Shown here in pieces: positions 47,160 through 58,085 of a stretch of DNA of 58,307 bases. The position numbers and the translations under genes are program-made. Position 1 is the stretch's first letter, and every line of letters begins with the position of its first letter. The DNA comes from Mycoplasmataceae bacterium (GTDB lineage: Bacteria > Bacillota_I > Bacilli_A > Mycoplasmatales > Mycoplasmoidaceae). Below the pieces are notes generated by a model that saw only the letters and a list, made by a program, of their open reading frames with translations, ran no database searches and was not told the DNA's origin. The DNA is taken from positions 1 to 58,307 of the forward strand of contig JAIRME010000045.1 in NCBI GenBank assembly GCA_031258945.1, read 5' to 3'.

Positions 47160-47885
47160 ATGACACAATTAATTGCTCATCGCGGAGCTTCAAAGCATGC
47201 ATTAGAAAATACAAAAAAAGCTTTTGAAATTGCAGCATATAGTAATAATGTATATGGTATTGAAACAGATATATGAATAACATTAGATGATATTTGAGTT
47301 TGTTCCCATGAAAGCAATCCTTTTAATGATAAAAAAATTCATATTAACCAAGTGAACTATCAAGATATTAAAAATCTAGTATTAGATATTCCTAAAGCTA
47401 AATATCAAGATTTTGTCAATAATTATTTATGTACTTTTAACGAATATTTAGATGTTTGCCAAAAATACAATAAAATTCCTATTGTTGAACTTAAGCAACC
47501 TAATTTAACTAAAACTCAACTAATAAATTTAATTAAAATCATCACACAAAAAAAAATGCTTTATAAAACTTCATTCATTAGTTTTGAATACGATTTATTA
47601 AATTTATTAAAACTAATAGAACCTAAAATTATAACTTATGATTTAATCGATACTAAGTTTACAAGGAATGGATTAGGAAAAACCGGTATAAAACATGCCA
47701 TTAATCTTAAACATAATATTAGTGTACGTCATTTTCTAGCTACTAAATCATTAATAAAAATAGCACATGATAACAATGTATTGATTAGCATTTGAACTGT
47801 TGATAAAAAAAGTAATGCGTTAAAATATCAAAAACGCGGAATAGATTTTATAACTTCTAATGATATCAATTTATTTAACGATTAA
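47160..47885 (+). CDS. glpQ: Glycerophosphodiester phosphodiesterase
   Basis: Hydrolyses glycerophosphodiesters to glycerol 3-phosphate and an alcohol. The 241-residue product is the size of cytosolic UgpQ-type enzymes and has no signal peptide. Catalytic signature AHRGASKHALENT at residues 6-18, metal-site GIETDIWITLDD near 35, VELK near 115, and C-terminal SIWTVDKKS. TATAAT (47147-47152) is seven bases before the ATG with no Shine-Dalgarno, predicting a leaderless mRNA. In mollicutes this enzyme can feed glycerol 3-phosphate to peroxide production. Its 3' end overlaps the convergent tsaD by 15 bases. Confidence 0.92.
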
Positions 47886-48812
47886 ATAAGTATACAAAGC
47901 AATCATTGCGGCATTGTCATTTGTATATTTTAAATTAGGTAAAAAAACTGGTTTGGTGAGTTTTTTAACTTCTTTGCGTAATAATTGATTGGCGCTTACT
48001 CCACCACCAATAGTTATAAACTTAACTTGCGGATACTTTTGTAAATAAAAATTCAATTTAATCATAACTTCATTAACAACTCATTTTAACAGAGAAGAAG
48101 AAATTAAAATTTTGTCTACCCTTTGTTTTTTCATTTTAATATTATTAATCAAATTAAATATGTGCGTTTTAATTCCTGAGAAACTAAATTTTGCTTCCGG
48201 TTTGAAATGATGAATTAATTTTAAATTAGTTTTGTTTGGATTAAAACTCTTATCAATATTTACCCCTCCAGGATAGGAAAAACCTAAGGTGCGACCAACT
48301 TTATCTAATATTTCACCAATTGCATCATCATTTTTTTGATTTAGTGTTCGAATGTCATTAACCGATTTAACTAAATATATACTTGTATGCCCGCCTGAAA
48401 CTATCAACGACATAAAAGGATAAGAAATTTGTTTAATATTATTAATCGCAAATGAATAAACATGACCATATATATGATCAATAGGAATGAGTGGAATTTT
48501 TAATAATTTTGCTAGCGATTTAGCAAAAATCTTACCCATATGTAGCGAACCTGGTAATCCTGGTGAAACTGTATAGGAAATATGAGTTAAATTGGTAACT
48601 TTAATCTTAGCCAATTTTATCGCTTGTTTGTAACAAATAGCTAAATTTGTTTCGTGATTCCGTGCAGCAATTTCAGGTACAATACCTCCATATCGTTTAT
48701 GTTTAACTTGTGATGATAACACCACACTGCTCAATATTTGTTCGTTATGAGCAATAGCAATTGCTGTATCATCACACGATGTTTCAATCGCAAGAATGTA
48801 ACAATCTTTCAT
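47871..48812 (-). CDS. tsaD: tRNA N6-threonylcarbamoyladenosine synthase subunit TsaD
   Basis: Transfers threonylcarbamoyl to A37 of ANN-decoding tRNAs. The 313 residues begin ILAIETSCDDTAIAI, with IVPEIAARNHETNL, the metal-binding HIYGH, LIVSGGHTSIYLV, KFSFSGIKT and the C-terminal GGGVSANQLLR and TNDNAAMIA. UGA at 48081 is Trp. Its ATG overlaps the potD stop (TAATG), making it the last gene of the HAD-pot operon, an unusual partner. Confidence 0.96.
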
Positions 48813-50422
48813 TAAATTTTCTCTTTGTATTGCATGTAAACCATACTCATATTGGATTTTGCTAAATTTGATAACGGTAATTCCAACAAACGTCCATCAT
48901 CTTCACCAAAATTAACATTATTAATTTCTGCTAATAATTCAGCTTTATTTGAATTGTCTGGATACAACATATCAAAATATGAATTATTCTCGTTAGGGTC
49001 ATCAGTCTCACGTGCTACGAATCGATTTAAATTTCATAAAGTAGGCGTGTATGCCACAAAATCAAAATTTAAAGTAGGCCCATATTCAAATTCATCATCA
49101 TCGTTTAAACTACCTATTCAAGGTTCATCTTGCTCATCATCATTTTCACTTGGTAGATTGCAACCATCTAAAACGGTATGCTCTAAAACATCATAAATCG
49201 CCTGTTTTTTTGAAGAATCATTTACTTTTTTATTAATTACCATCATATCCAATGCTACTGGTGTATCTTTGGGTTTAACAATGTGAAAATTTCCGTTGAT
49301 CAATTCACCATCCTCTTCTTCTGGATCACAATACCATGTATCTTTCCAATTATCAATTCCAGCTCCCATTGCCGCATATAAAACGTCACCATTGTAACCA
49401 ATGATACCATTTGCGTCAGCATAATTTGGATTTTTAGTCGGCTTGGCAAATGAATATAAAACTTGTTGACTATCAGAATTTAAACGAAAAGTATTCGGGT
49501 TAAATTTATTGGTTAATTTAGAATAAGTATCTTGAATTTTAGAAACAGTTGTTTCGTCATTTCCTATAGTTGTGCTTGGATTAATGCTTGGGCTAGGATT
49601 ATGATTTTGAACATCATAAATTAAATGAGACATATCATAATTAGTGCGAGAATCATCCACCATTGTCATACTGGGCCCACGAGATGTTGGCTTAAAACGA
49701 TCATCTGTTGTACCTACTTTTGGGCCGATAACATTCGTAATATCTTCCCAAGTTATAGGTTCTTGCGAAGGGAGTACACTATATCAACCATCGTCATGCT
49801 CAGTAGACGATGGTAATTCATTGATGTATTCGCCATGATAGGCAAACATTCAATCTTGTAAAAAATAAGGAATGGCATAATTTAAAATAGACTTATCCGT
49901 TCCATAGTAATGTGCTTCATGAGCATATGAATCAACAGCATCAATTACATGATCAATTGTATCGCTAAATAATCATTGAGCATTTGCAGTGTCAGGATTT
50001 TCAGAATCAAAAGGATCATAAGTATCTGATTTAGGACGAGCATTATTAATTATTTCGTATTCGTCAATATTTTCATTTCTTTCAGAATCAGCAGTTAATT
50101 GATAAGTCTTACCCAAATAATTTCAATCAATTTCACCAAGAAAATTCTTTTTAATTAATTCCAAAACACTATATGTTGAAGGTACGGCAATGTCGTAAGA
50201 ATTAGCAAATTTCGCTAAAATATCCTCATTTGTTGAATAATTTACAAAATTAATGGAATGTTTATCTCGTAATTGATTCATCAAATCAGGCGACATATAA
50301 CTTTCAAAATTAGCTAACACAATACCGCTAGCACTACAAGAAGCTAAACTTAATGGCGAAATAATAGTAAGTGTTCCCAAACAAATTGGTAAAGATAATT
50401 TTAATAGTGTATTATGTTTCAT
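48812..50422 (-). CDS. potD: Spermidine/putrescine-binding lipoprotein
   Basis: Solute-binding component of the PotABCD importer. 536 residues, longer than typical PotD (about 350), with extra acidic segments in the middle and C-terminal part. Lipobox SLASC (Cys29). The N-terminal region follows the family: NFVNYSTNEDILAKF, YDIAVPSTYSVLELIK. UGA Trp codons in number. Position directly after potC supports the assignment; sequence similarity alone is moderate, and other substrates are possible. Confidence 0.85.
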
Positions 50423-51288
50423 TATGATTCACCCTTTGTAGCAGAAATCCATGCACTTTTTTCATTTGTCTTTTTGATTTTGAAATACTTACGCATACCA
50501 ATAATGATAATGGTAATTACCGTAACAATTACCACTAACGCACCGAAAGTAATCACCCAAGCTTTAAAGAAGCCTTTACGTGTGGAATAAATTAATGTAC
50601 CAATAGTTTGAAATGAGCCATTTACTAAATTAGTAATAATGAAATCATCTAATGACATTGCTAATACTATAGCTATAGCCGATAAAATAGCAGGCATCAA
50701 ATATGGGATAGTAATTTTTCAAAATGTATCTATTTTAGTATGACCTAAATCATAGCTAGCAAGTAATTGATTTTGATTCATTTTCGCCATTCGCGGATAA
50801 ATTGCCACAATTGCATATGGAGTGCAAAAAGAAATATGCGCTAATATTACGGTGAAGAAACCTAAATTAAATCCTAATGCTACTCATGTGGAAGAAAATA
50901 ATAGTGCTAAACTTATGCCCGTAATCGCCTCAGGATTTACAATCGTAAGTTGAGTTGTAAAACTAATAGCTTTTCGTTGGAATGGTCTAGCTCTTCACAT
51001 TCCAAAGCATGTCACAATCGCTAATAAAATGGAAATAGGTACAACAATAAGTGATAACAATAATGAATTAAATAGAGCATTTAGAAATTCATCATCTTTT
51101 CATAAGTCTATGTAATTTACAAAAGTTGGCGTACTAAAATTTGGATTAATATTTCCGCGCGCTGTTGGTTCTGAAAAACTTAATAAAACGATAAAAATTA
51201 AAGGTAAATAAATCATAATTAAAACCACATAAATATACCATCGCCTAAATCAACGTGATAAAGTAAATCATGAAAAATGTTTATTCAT
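50422..51288 (-). CDS. potC: Polyamine ABC transporter permease PotC
   Basis: 288-residue permease with six predicted helices and the EAA-type loop LLASYDLGHTKIDTFWKITIP. LDDFIITNLVNG near residue 205 is typical of PotC. The start overlaps the end of potB by eight bases and its stop overlaps potD (TAATG). Works with PotA and PotB in the membrane. Confidence 0.93.
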
Positions 51289-52150
51289 ATTTACTCCTTG
51301 CAGTTTTAAAATGTTTTCAAATTACTTTGTGAAATAAAATATAAACACCAAACCCACCTAGCATCACTAAACTTAAAACTAATGATAATGTAGAGGCTCT
51401 TGCCAATGCAATATCACTTGTTAATCCGGCTTCACCTTGATCCACAATGATATCTCCTATCATAGAACCATTATTGTTATTATTCAAAAATTGTGGTACT
51501 GCTACAGTGGTTAAAGCAGGTAAAAAAACTAAAGTAATGCCTGAGGCTAATGCTATTTTTGTATAAGGTAGAGTCACCTTAAAAAATGTTTTAAAAGGAC
51601 CATAACCAAGATCATAGCTTGCAAATATTAAATTTTTCGGCATATCATTTAAAACAGAATATAAAGGCATAATCATAAAAGGTAAATATAAGTAAATTAA
51701 ACCTAAGATAGTTCATAAATTACCATATGTGGAATTATTATAACCAGCACAAATGTCAAAGAATGTTTTCAACCCTACTAATTTAACTAAAAAACTTGTC
51801 CACACAGGAGCTGTGGCAATGAAAATAACAATTGTTTTGAATACTTTATTTTTACTAGTTGATAAAAAATAAGCAAACGGATAAGCAATTAAAATACAAA
51901 CAACTGTAGTAAGAACGGCAATAATAAAAGAAATTAAAATCTTTTGTCATATAAAACCGTCGATAATTGCTCAATTATCCGCTACAGTGGTTTCGCTAGC
52001 CGGAACAAAAGCTTTAATAAAAATCATTAAAAGAGGAACAATAACTAAAATTAGTGACACTAATGTAAAAGGTATTAAAAGTACTCAATTTTTACCTGTG
52101 CTTTTCATACCAAAAACTTGATACTTTAAAATTTTAGAATCTAAACTCAT
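51281..52150 (-). CDS. potB: Polyamine ABC transporter permease PotB
   Basis: 289-residue integral membrane permease. EAA loop FASYDLGYGPFKTFFKVTLPY near residue 180; PVWTSFLVKLVGLK is typical of PotB. The UGA at 51317 is Trp. The ATG overlaps the potA 3' end by 17 bases. Pairs with PotC. Confidence 0.93.
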
Positions 52151-53759
52151 TTGGTGCCCTCTTCACTTTATCTACCATAACATGGATGTTAATAGTATCT
52201 CAATCTAACCCCACTAATTGATTGTGATTAATTTGTTTCACAGATTCTACTAAGATTAAATAATTTTTACATTTAACCTGGACACTATACATTTGACCTT
52301 TATATATACTTTCTATTACACGACCATTGATAGTACCTTTTTGATATTCAGTAAAATATATATCCTCTGGTCGAATCATAAACTTAATTGGTGTATAAGG
52401 TTTTAAACGTTTACTAATATTCTCATCTATGTTAAATGTTTCATCAAAAAACTTAATTTTGTTATGACCGATATATGTAGCTGTAAATAAATTAGCTTTT
52501 CCAATAAAACTCGCCACTCATTCATTGCGAGGACTATCGTAAATCTTCTTAGGTGAATCAATTTGTTCTACTCGTCCTTTTGACATAACTACTACTTTGC
52601 TGGATAAAGTAAGTGCTTCCTCTTGATCGTGAGTAACCAAAATAAAAGTAATGCCTAATTCCCTATGTAAACGTTTCAATTCTAATTGCATTTGTTGACG
52701 TACTTTAGCATCTAAAGCCGATAGTGGTTCGTCCAACAATAAAATATCTGGTTCTACTACTAAAGCTCTTGCTAACGCTACTCTTTGTTGCATGCCGCCT
52801 GAAAGTTCATTGGGGTATTTATTTTCGTTGCCCGTTAATCCAACTAATTCAATAATTTCATTGGTTTTACGTTTAATCTCATCATATGTTAATTTACGAC
52901 TAGTATTTTTCTTTTGAAAATTACCTTCCTCAGTCATAGGATAATTTTGCCAATAGGAAGATAACTTATCTAGTTGGTTATATTTAAAGGTTAGCTTATC
53001 GTATTTAACATCAATAGGTAATTTATATAGATATCATTTACGTAATTCTAAATATAAACGTTCTCACTTATTTAAACCATTTAAATTGTACTTAATTAAA
53101 CCTTTTCTCTTTCATAGTCTTTGATTTCAAATGTACCTAAACTCACGATTTCGGTTAATCCTAGAGAGTTTTAGTTCGGCAGAAGGCGTAGTATGTTCAC
53201 GTAATTTTTTTAAAAAATAATCGGACTTCATTTTAAATTGAGCATGTCGCATACTTTTAATATTGTCTACTTCTTGATAAGTTTTATATTGTGCATCTAA
53301 TTTTACTAATTGACGTAAAAGTTTACCTTGCTGAATTTCAATTTTTTTAATTTCAAGAGCAGCTCTTTTAATCGCAATACGATAAACATTTTCACTTTCT
53401 TCTTTTAATTTAGGTGATATATCTTTCAATTGCTTACGCATTACTTTTAAACCATAGGCAATATTTTGCTTTACATTCATATTGGGAAATAATGCATAAT
53501 CTTGAAAAACAGTGGCAGTCGGTCTTTGATTAATCGGTAATTCTTTAATATCAATATTGTCCACCAAGATGCGGCCATTAGTTGGCATATCAAATCCGGC
53601 TAACATTTTTAAAATTGTAGTTTTGCCACAACCAGATGGTCCTAATAAGGTAACAAATTCACCTTTATTAATGGAGATATTAATATCCTGTACAGCAATG
53701 TAACCATCATCATACACTTTTTTAATATCAATTAATTGAATGTAATTTTTTATTGCCAT
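52134..53759 (-). CDS. potA: Polyamine ABC transporter ATPase PotA with internal insertion
   Basis: Energises polyamine import. 541 residues against about 380 in E. coli. Walker [10 protein letters not shown] (40-48), Q-loop FQDYALFPN (Gln86), then about 200 extra residues, rich in Lys, Trp and Tyr, before the signature [15 protein letters not shown] (from 319), Walker B ILLLDEP and switch His in [13 protein letters not shown]-like C-terminal domain follows. A similar insertion is known in mycoplasma PotA. UGA Trp codons lie in the insertion (53127) and near the end. It follows the HAD gene by three bases. Confidence 0.92.
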
Positions 53760-53762
53760 TAA

Positions 53763-55484
53763 TTACCTATTAAAAACATATGATTGAATTGCTTTATTAA
53801 CAATCGTACTAGTTTCTTCATCTAAAACATGACCCGCTGATTTACGAACTGACTCACTTGATGACTTAAACGTAATGGAATGTGATGATAAAGATAACAT
53901 TGAAATATCATTCTTTTCATCACCAATGGGCATTGTTTGTTTAATATCTATGTTTAAATAATTGCATAATCTTTCCAATGCCTTACCCTTGCTTACATTT
54001 AACGGCATAATTTCAATATTATGTTTGCTACTAGAAGAAATTTCATAATCGTATTTGTATTTTTCCAATAATGCTGACATACGAGCTTTATCATTTAGAG
54101 ATTCAAAATGCATAATGAATTTCATAACTTTATTTAATGGCATATTCTCATCGATTAATTTGTGTTCTCTTGGTGCTCAAAAATTTTTTAACATACCTGG
54201 ATGTCTAGAAACATAATAATTGTAAATAAATTTTTTATTGATCAAATAATGAATTTGTTTTTTTTGGGTTATTAAACTATCATTATCATAATCAATAAAA
54301 GCTTCTATGGCAATTTGTTTCTCTCTCGTTTTATTATTTTCAAAATGATGAAAAATATTAATCACTTGTTTAGCTAAATCAGGTTCCATTACTTTTTCAA
54401 AAAGATATCGTTGGTTAGCCACGTCATAAATACAACCACCATTTACACAAATAGCAAAAAGATTTTTTCGATTTTTAACTTGAAAGTAATTTGCTACTAT
54501 CAAAGTATCATCGATACTCCTACCAGTACACACTACAAAATATTTATGATATTTATCTACCAATTCATGCACAGTATTTTTTGTAGCTAAATCAATTTCT
54601 TTGCTACCATTTTTTAAAAGTGTGCCATCTAAATCACTTGCCACAAGTTTTATTTCATTTACTTGATTATCAAGAATATATTTATTAATAGCATGAGCCA
54701 CAGCATTTTTTTTGTAATCTAAATAATAAGTCGCTTTACTTTTTAAAATATCACTTTTAGTTTTAACTGCTATTTTTAAATTAGCAACTATAAATGATGG
54801 TAAATCATTATTGGAATCGCCAATAGCAGCAATATCTTGTTGTTTAATTTTTAATTTATTGGCAACAAATTTAATACCATAACCTTTATCAATATTTTTA
54901 AAATTAATTTCAATTAATCTAGGATGAGAGTAAGAAAAAGTTAATTTATCACTATATTTTTCTTGCAAGAATTTTAAGACTTTAGATATTTTATTTTTAC
55001 TAAAAGACATAATATTTATCTTATATGAAGACAAATCGTCAATACCGTCTTTTAATTTCAATAAATTAACACCTTTACCAAATCATACAATAAGGTTAAC
55101 AAAACTTTTAGTTACGTATACAGCTTTACGTTCAGTTGAATATTGAGTATAGGCTCAAAGTACTAATTTATTTTTTAAAGCAAATTCTTTTAATTCTAAA
55201 GCAATTTTATGAGGAATTTTTGCATCGTTAACTTGCCCAGTTTTTATATTCTTAATATACGCACCATTAAAAGCAATAACATACTCGGATTTAGTGTTGG
55301 TATATCGTGCAACTGCAATAGCGTATTTTTCAGCAGAAACAATAGAACGACCCGTTGTAATTACTGGAATGCCGCCCTGATTTGTGTATGCTTTTAATGA
55401 TTCAAAGTTGGATTTAGAAATGCGTTTAGATCTAGATAATAAGGTACCATCTAAATCGACCGCTAATAATTTATATTTAATCAT
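53763..55484 (-). CDS. Tandem fusion of two Cof-type HAD phosphatases
   Basis: 573 residues in one frame, joined at UGA Trp codons (55155, 54177). The first HAD domain has AVDLDGTLLS (motif I, residues 8-17), TTGRS and the motif III/IV pair KGYGIKF...AIGDSNNDL. A second complete domain starts near residue 278 with ASDLDGTLLKNG, VCTGRS, KGKALERL and PIGDEKNDISML. Cof-type HADs dephosphorylate sugar phosphates or flavins and are normally single-domain of about 270-290 residues. Both copies keep all catalytic Asp. First gene of the pot-tsaD operon; TATAAT at 55547-55552. Substrate unknown. Confidence 0.88.
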
Positions 55485-55611
55485 TTTCAGTATGTTTTTT
55501 CATCTCCAATTTTTCTTTGAATTTTACTTTGTAAAAAGTCACCACGATTATAGTAGTAAATAATTGATTATCTATCTTAAAAAGATGATAATTCACTACT
55601 TTTTTAAAGTA

Positions 55612-55638
55612 TTAGCACTCAAATAAATAGTGTGATAA
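55612..55638 (+). promoter_or_regulatory. CIRCE operator overlapping the hrcA promoter
   Basis: TTAGCACTC - nine bases - GTGTGATAA. The left arm is perfect and the right matches GAGTGCTAA at seven of nine. It overlaps the -10-like TAAAAT (55636-55641), which lies six bases before the hrcA ATG. HrcA binds CIRCE, so the gene should repress itself. Confidence 0.85.
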
Positions 55639-55647
55639 AATTAGTGC

Positions 55648-56658
55648 ATGAATATATCTAAAAGACAGGAAGATATTTTACGAATTATTGTCGAAGAATA
55701 TGCTTACACTACTGAACCAATTTCTTCTAAAGAAATTATTCATAAATACATGTCGGATCTGTCTAGTGCCACCATTCGCAATGAAATGGCTTATTTAGAA
55801 AAAATAGGATTATTAGAAAAAACCCATACATCTTCAGGCCGCATTCCTTCAATTGATGGATACAAATACTATGAATCTAACATTTTGAAACCAAAACTCT
55901 CTACTAATATCAAAAATAGATTAGAAAAAATATTTGCTCAACGCGATATTTCAATTGATGGTGTTATTGATCAGTCTGTTTCTATCATTAATGAATCGCT
56001 TAAATTACCATCAGTTATTACTACTGAGCAAAGCAATGAATTATTAAAACGCTTTGATTTAATTCAGATTGACGAACACACTGCGCTTATTCTTTTAGTT
56101 ACTTCTAGTGGAGCGATTAATAAAAATACCATTCATTTAAATGACAATAAACAATTAGACGATATTAGTGTTTGTGTTCGCATCTTCAACGATCGATTAA
56201 TTGACACCACCATTAAGGATGTACCTCAAAAAATTGAATCTATCAAAGAAATTATTAGATCAGCAGTTCATGAATATGAATTTTGCATTCGCCAAATTAT
56301 TGAGAAAATTTTTGACTTTAATAAAATACCAACTGAAACTAAAGTTCATGGTACTAAATGGTTAACAACTCAACCAGAATTTCAAAATATTCAACACCTT
56401 AACAAGGTGTTAGCGATGTTAGAAGATACAAATGTTTGGAAACACATTTCTTATGTTCAGCAAAAAACCGGTAAAACTCTAATTACATTTGGTAGTGAAT
56501 TTGGTGCCAATGAGTTGGCTATTGCTTCTACTACTATTACTTCTAAAGGAAGTAAACATCAATTGTCTATTGTTGGGCCAACTAGGATGGATTATTCACA
56601 AATTAAAGGTTTGTTAGAATTCATTAAAACGGAAGTAGAAAAATTGAATGCAAAATAA
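55648..56658 (+). CDS. hrcA: Heat-inducible transcription repressor HrcA
   Basis: Represses chaperone genes through CIRCE. 336 residues, usual length. N-terminal winged helix with RQEDILRIIVEEYA, SSATIRNEMAYLEKIGLLEKTHTSSGRIPS (in pieces) and the C-terminal regulatory domain ending GPTRMDYSQI, KGLLEFI. No Shine-Dalgarno; the -10 is six bases upstream, so a leaderless mRNA is likely. The dnaK/grpE genes it normally precedes are not here; an unknown gene follows one base later. Confidence 0.95.
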   Translation: MNISKRQEDILRIIVEEYAYTTEPISSKEIIHKYMSDLSSATIRNEMAYLEKIGLLEKTHTSSGRIPSIDGYKYYESNILKPKLSTNIKNRLEKIFAQRDISIDGVIDQSVSIINESLKLPSVITTEQSNELLKRFDLIQIDEHTALILLVTSSGAINKNTIHLNDNKQLDDISVCVRIFNDRLIDTTIKDVPQKIESIKEIIRSAVHEYEFCIRQIIEKIFDFNKIPTETKVHGTKWLTTQPEFQNIQHLNKVLAMLEDTNVWKHISYVQQKTGKTLITFGSEFGANELAIASTTITSKGSKHQLSIVGPTRMDYSQIKGLLEFIKTEVEKLNAK

Positions 56659-56659
56659 T

Positions 56660-57298
56660 ATGTTTTTTTGAATAAAAAATAGATTTTTAGTTAAATCTAT
56701 CCATAAACAATTACTTAGAACAATTCGTAAATTTCAACCAAATTATATAATTGACTCAACTTTAGACCCTCAAATTAAAATTTTGTCTTTTACTACATAT
56801 TTTCTTTTCTTGCAACTTAAAATGCCTAACATTGCCTCTACTATTGATCTGCTTGAGAAAAATCAAATAATTAAAGCATATCTAGAGATAATGCAAAATG
56901 ATAAAGAATTAGAAAAGACTAAATTGGTTATTGCAAAAATTAAATTATCATCTGATATCAATAACGAACAAATTTTATCGCCTCTAATCCCCATAGAATC
57001 GTTAATTAAACTAATTAATCTTCTGCTTGATAATGTAAAAATAAGTTTGTCAACCGAAAATATGATTAAAATGTTTAATTTAATCACCAAATTATTCTTA
57101 ATTAATTATTACACACCACAATTCAGATTGATGGCAAGTGATAATATGTCTAATGAATATCAGCAAAATCTAGATTTTGTTTTATTGCAAACAAAATTAT
57201 TAGCCGAAATTCATAGAATATTACGCATTATGATGCCTAATAATATTAATTCGCTCGTCATCTTTATTAACTACTCGTTAAAACCACTAAAAAAATAA
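56660..57298 (+). CDS. Unknown protein coupled to hrcA
   Basis: 212 residues, ATG one base after the hrcA stop. The fourth codon is a UGA Trp (MFFWIKNRF); starting at a later codon (56783) would drop 41 residues. Helical throughout, rich in Leu, Ile, Lys and Asn, without signal peptide or clear transmembrane segments. No family recognised. The genomic place is that of grpE in many Firmicutes, but GrpE features are not seen. Confidence 0.65.
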
Positions 57299-58042
57299 TT
57301 AACTTTGCATTAAGCGACAAGCTTCAATATCAGCATATACAGTCACATCTTTATGATACAACAAAGACGTAATCGGTCAAATAGATGAATATTTTCCTTC
57401 AAATAATTTACTAATTGGTGCTGCTTTCGTATGCCCATCAGCTAAAAGAATTATCTTCTTAACATTTAATATTGATTTAATACCCATCGTTATAATCTCT
57501 GTAGGAACATTAATTTTTTCATCAAAAAAATTCATAAGATAAGTACGCGTGTTATTTTCTAATTTACCGATATGAGTGGTTGTATTAAATTTGGTATCTG
57601 GTTCATTAAAAGCAATATACCCATTGGGACCAACAGAAAGAATTAACAAATCAATTCCGCCTAATGTTTGTATTTGTTTATCGTAAATTTTGTAATTATC
57701 AAGAGAAGGAAAGTGTGTATTTTCTAAATTGATATCAATCCTAGAAAACAAAAAATTATTCATAAAATTAGTTTTAGAATATTTTTTGTATCTTTTGTCA
57801 ATATCAATATATTCATCAGTATTAAAAGAAATTACATTAGTAAAACTAATTTTATTTTTTTTAGCTTTTAATGCCATTCGCTCATATAACGGTTTAACAG
57901 TAATGCCAGCGCTAAAACCCAATACTGGTCGTTTGTTTTGATGCACAAAATCACAAACAACAGTAGATACTTTGTCCGTCATTTCCTCGCTATTAATGCA
58001 AGGAATAAATTTAATAACGTTCGTCTTACGAAAAAATGGCAT
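57299..58042 (-). CDS. nagB: Glucosamine-6-phosphate deaminase-like protein
   Basis: Family enzymes convert glucosamine 6-phosphate to fructose 6-phosphate and ammonia. 247 residues, near normal. The phosphate-binding GFSAGITVKPLYERM, SFNTDEYIDID (catalytic Asp kept) and SVGPNGYIAFNEP are recognised. In the last motif the usual GHIAFNEP His, which opens the sugar ring, is Tyr (GYIAFNEP). Activity is therefore uncertain. UGA at 57377 is Trp; the true end is TAA at 57299, one base past the convergent unknown gene. Divergent from the phase-variable lipoprotein. Confidence 0.85.
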
Positions 58043-58073
58043 AAATATAAAAGATTATTATATTATTTGTAAG

Positions 58074-58079
58074 TATAAT
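58074..58079 (+). promoter_or_regulatory. -10 of the terminal lipoprotein gene
   Basis: TATAAT six bases before the GTG at 58086; no Shine-Dalgarno. A - strand TATAAT for nagB lies at 58057-58062, so the two promoters are back to back. Confidence 0.55.
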
Positions 58080-58085
58080 CCCATC

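Noticed and set aside
56660-57298. GrpE assignment for the gene after hrcA
   Set aside because: Location fits, but the sequence lacks the acidic N-terminus and C-terminal beta domain of GrpE.
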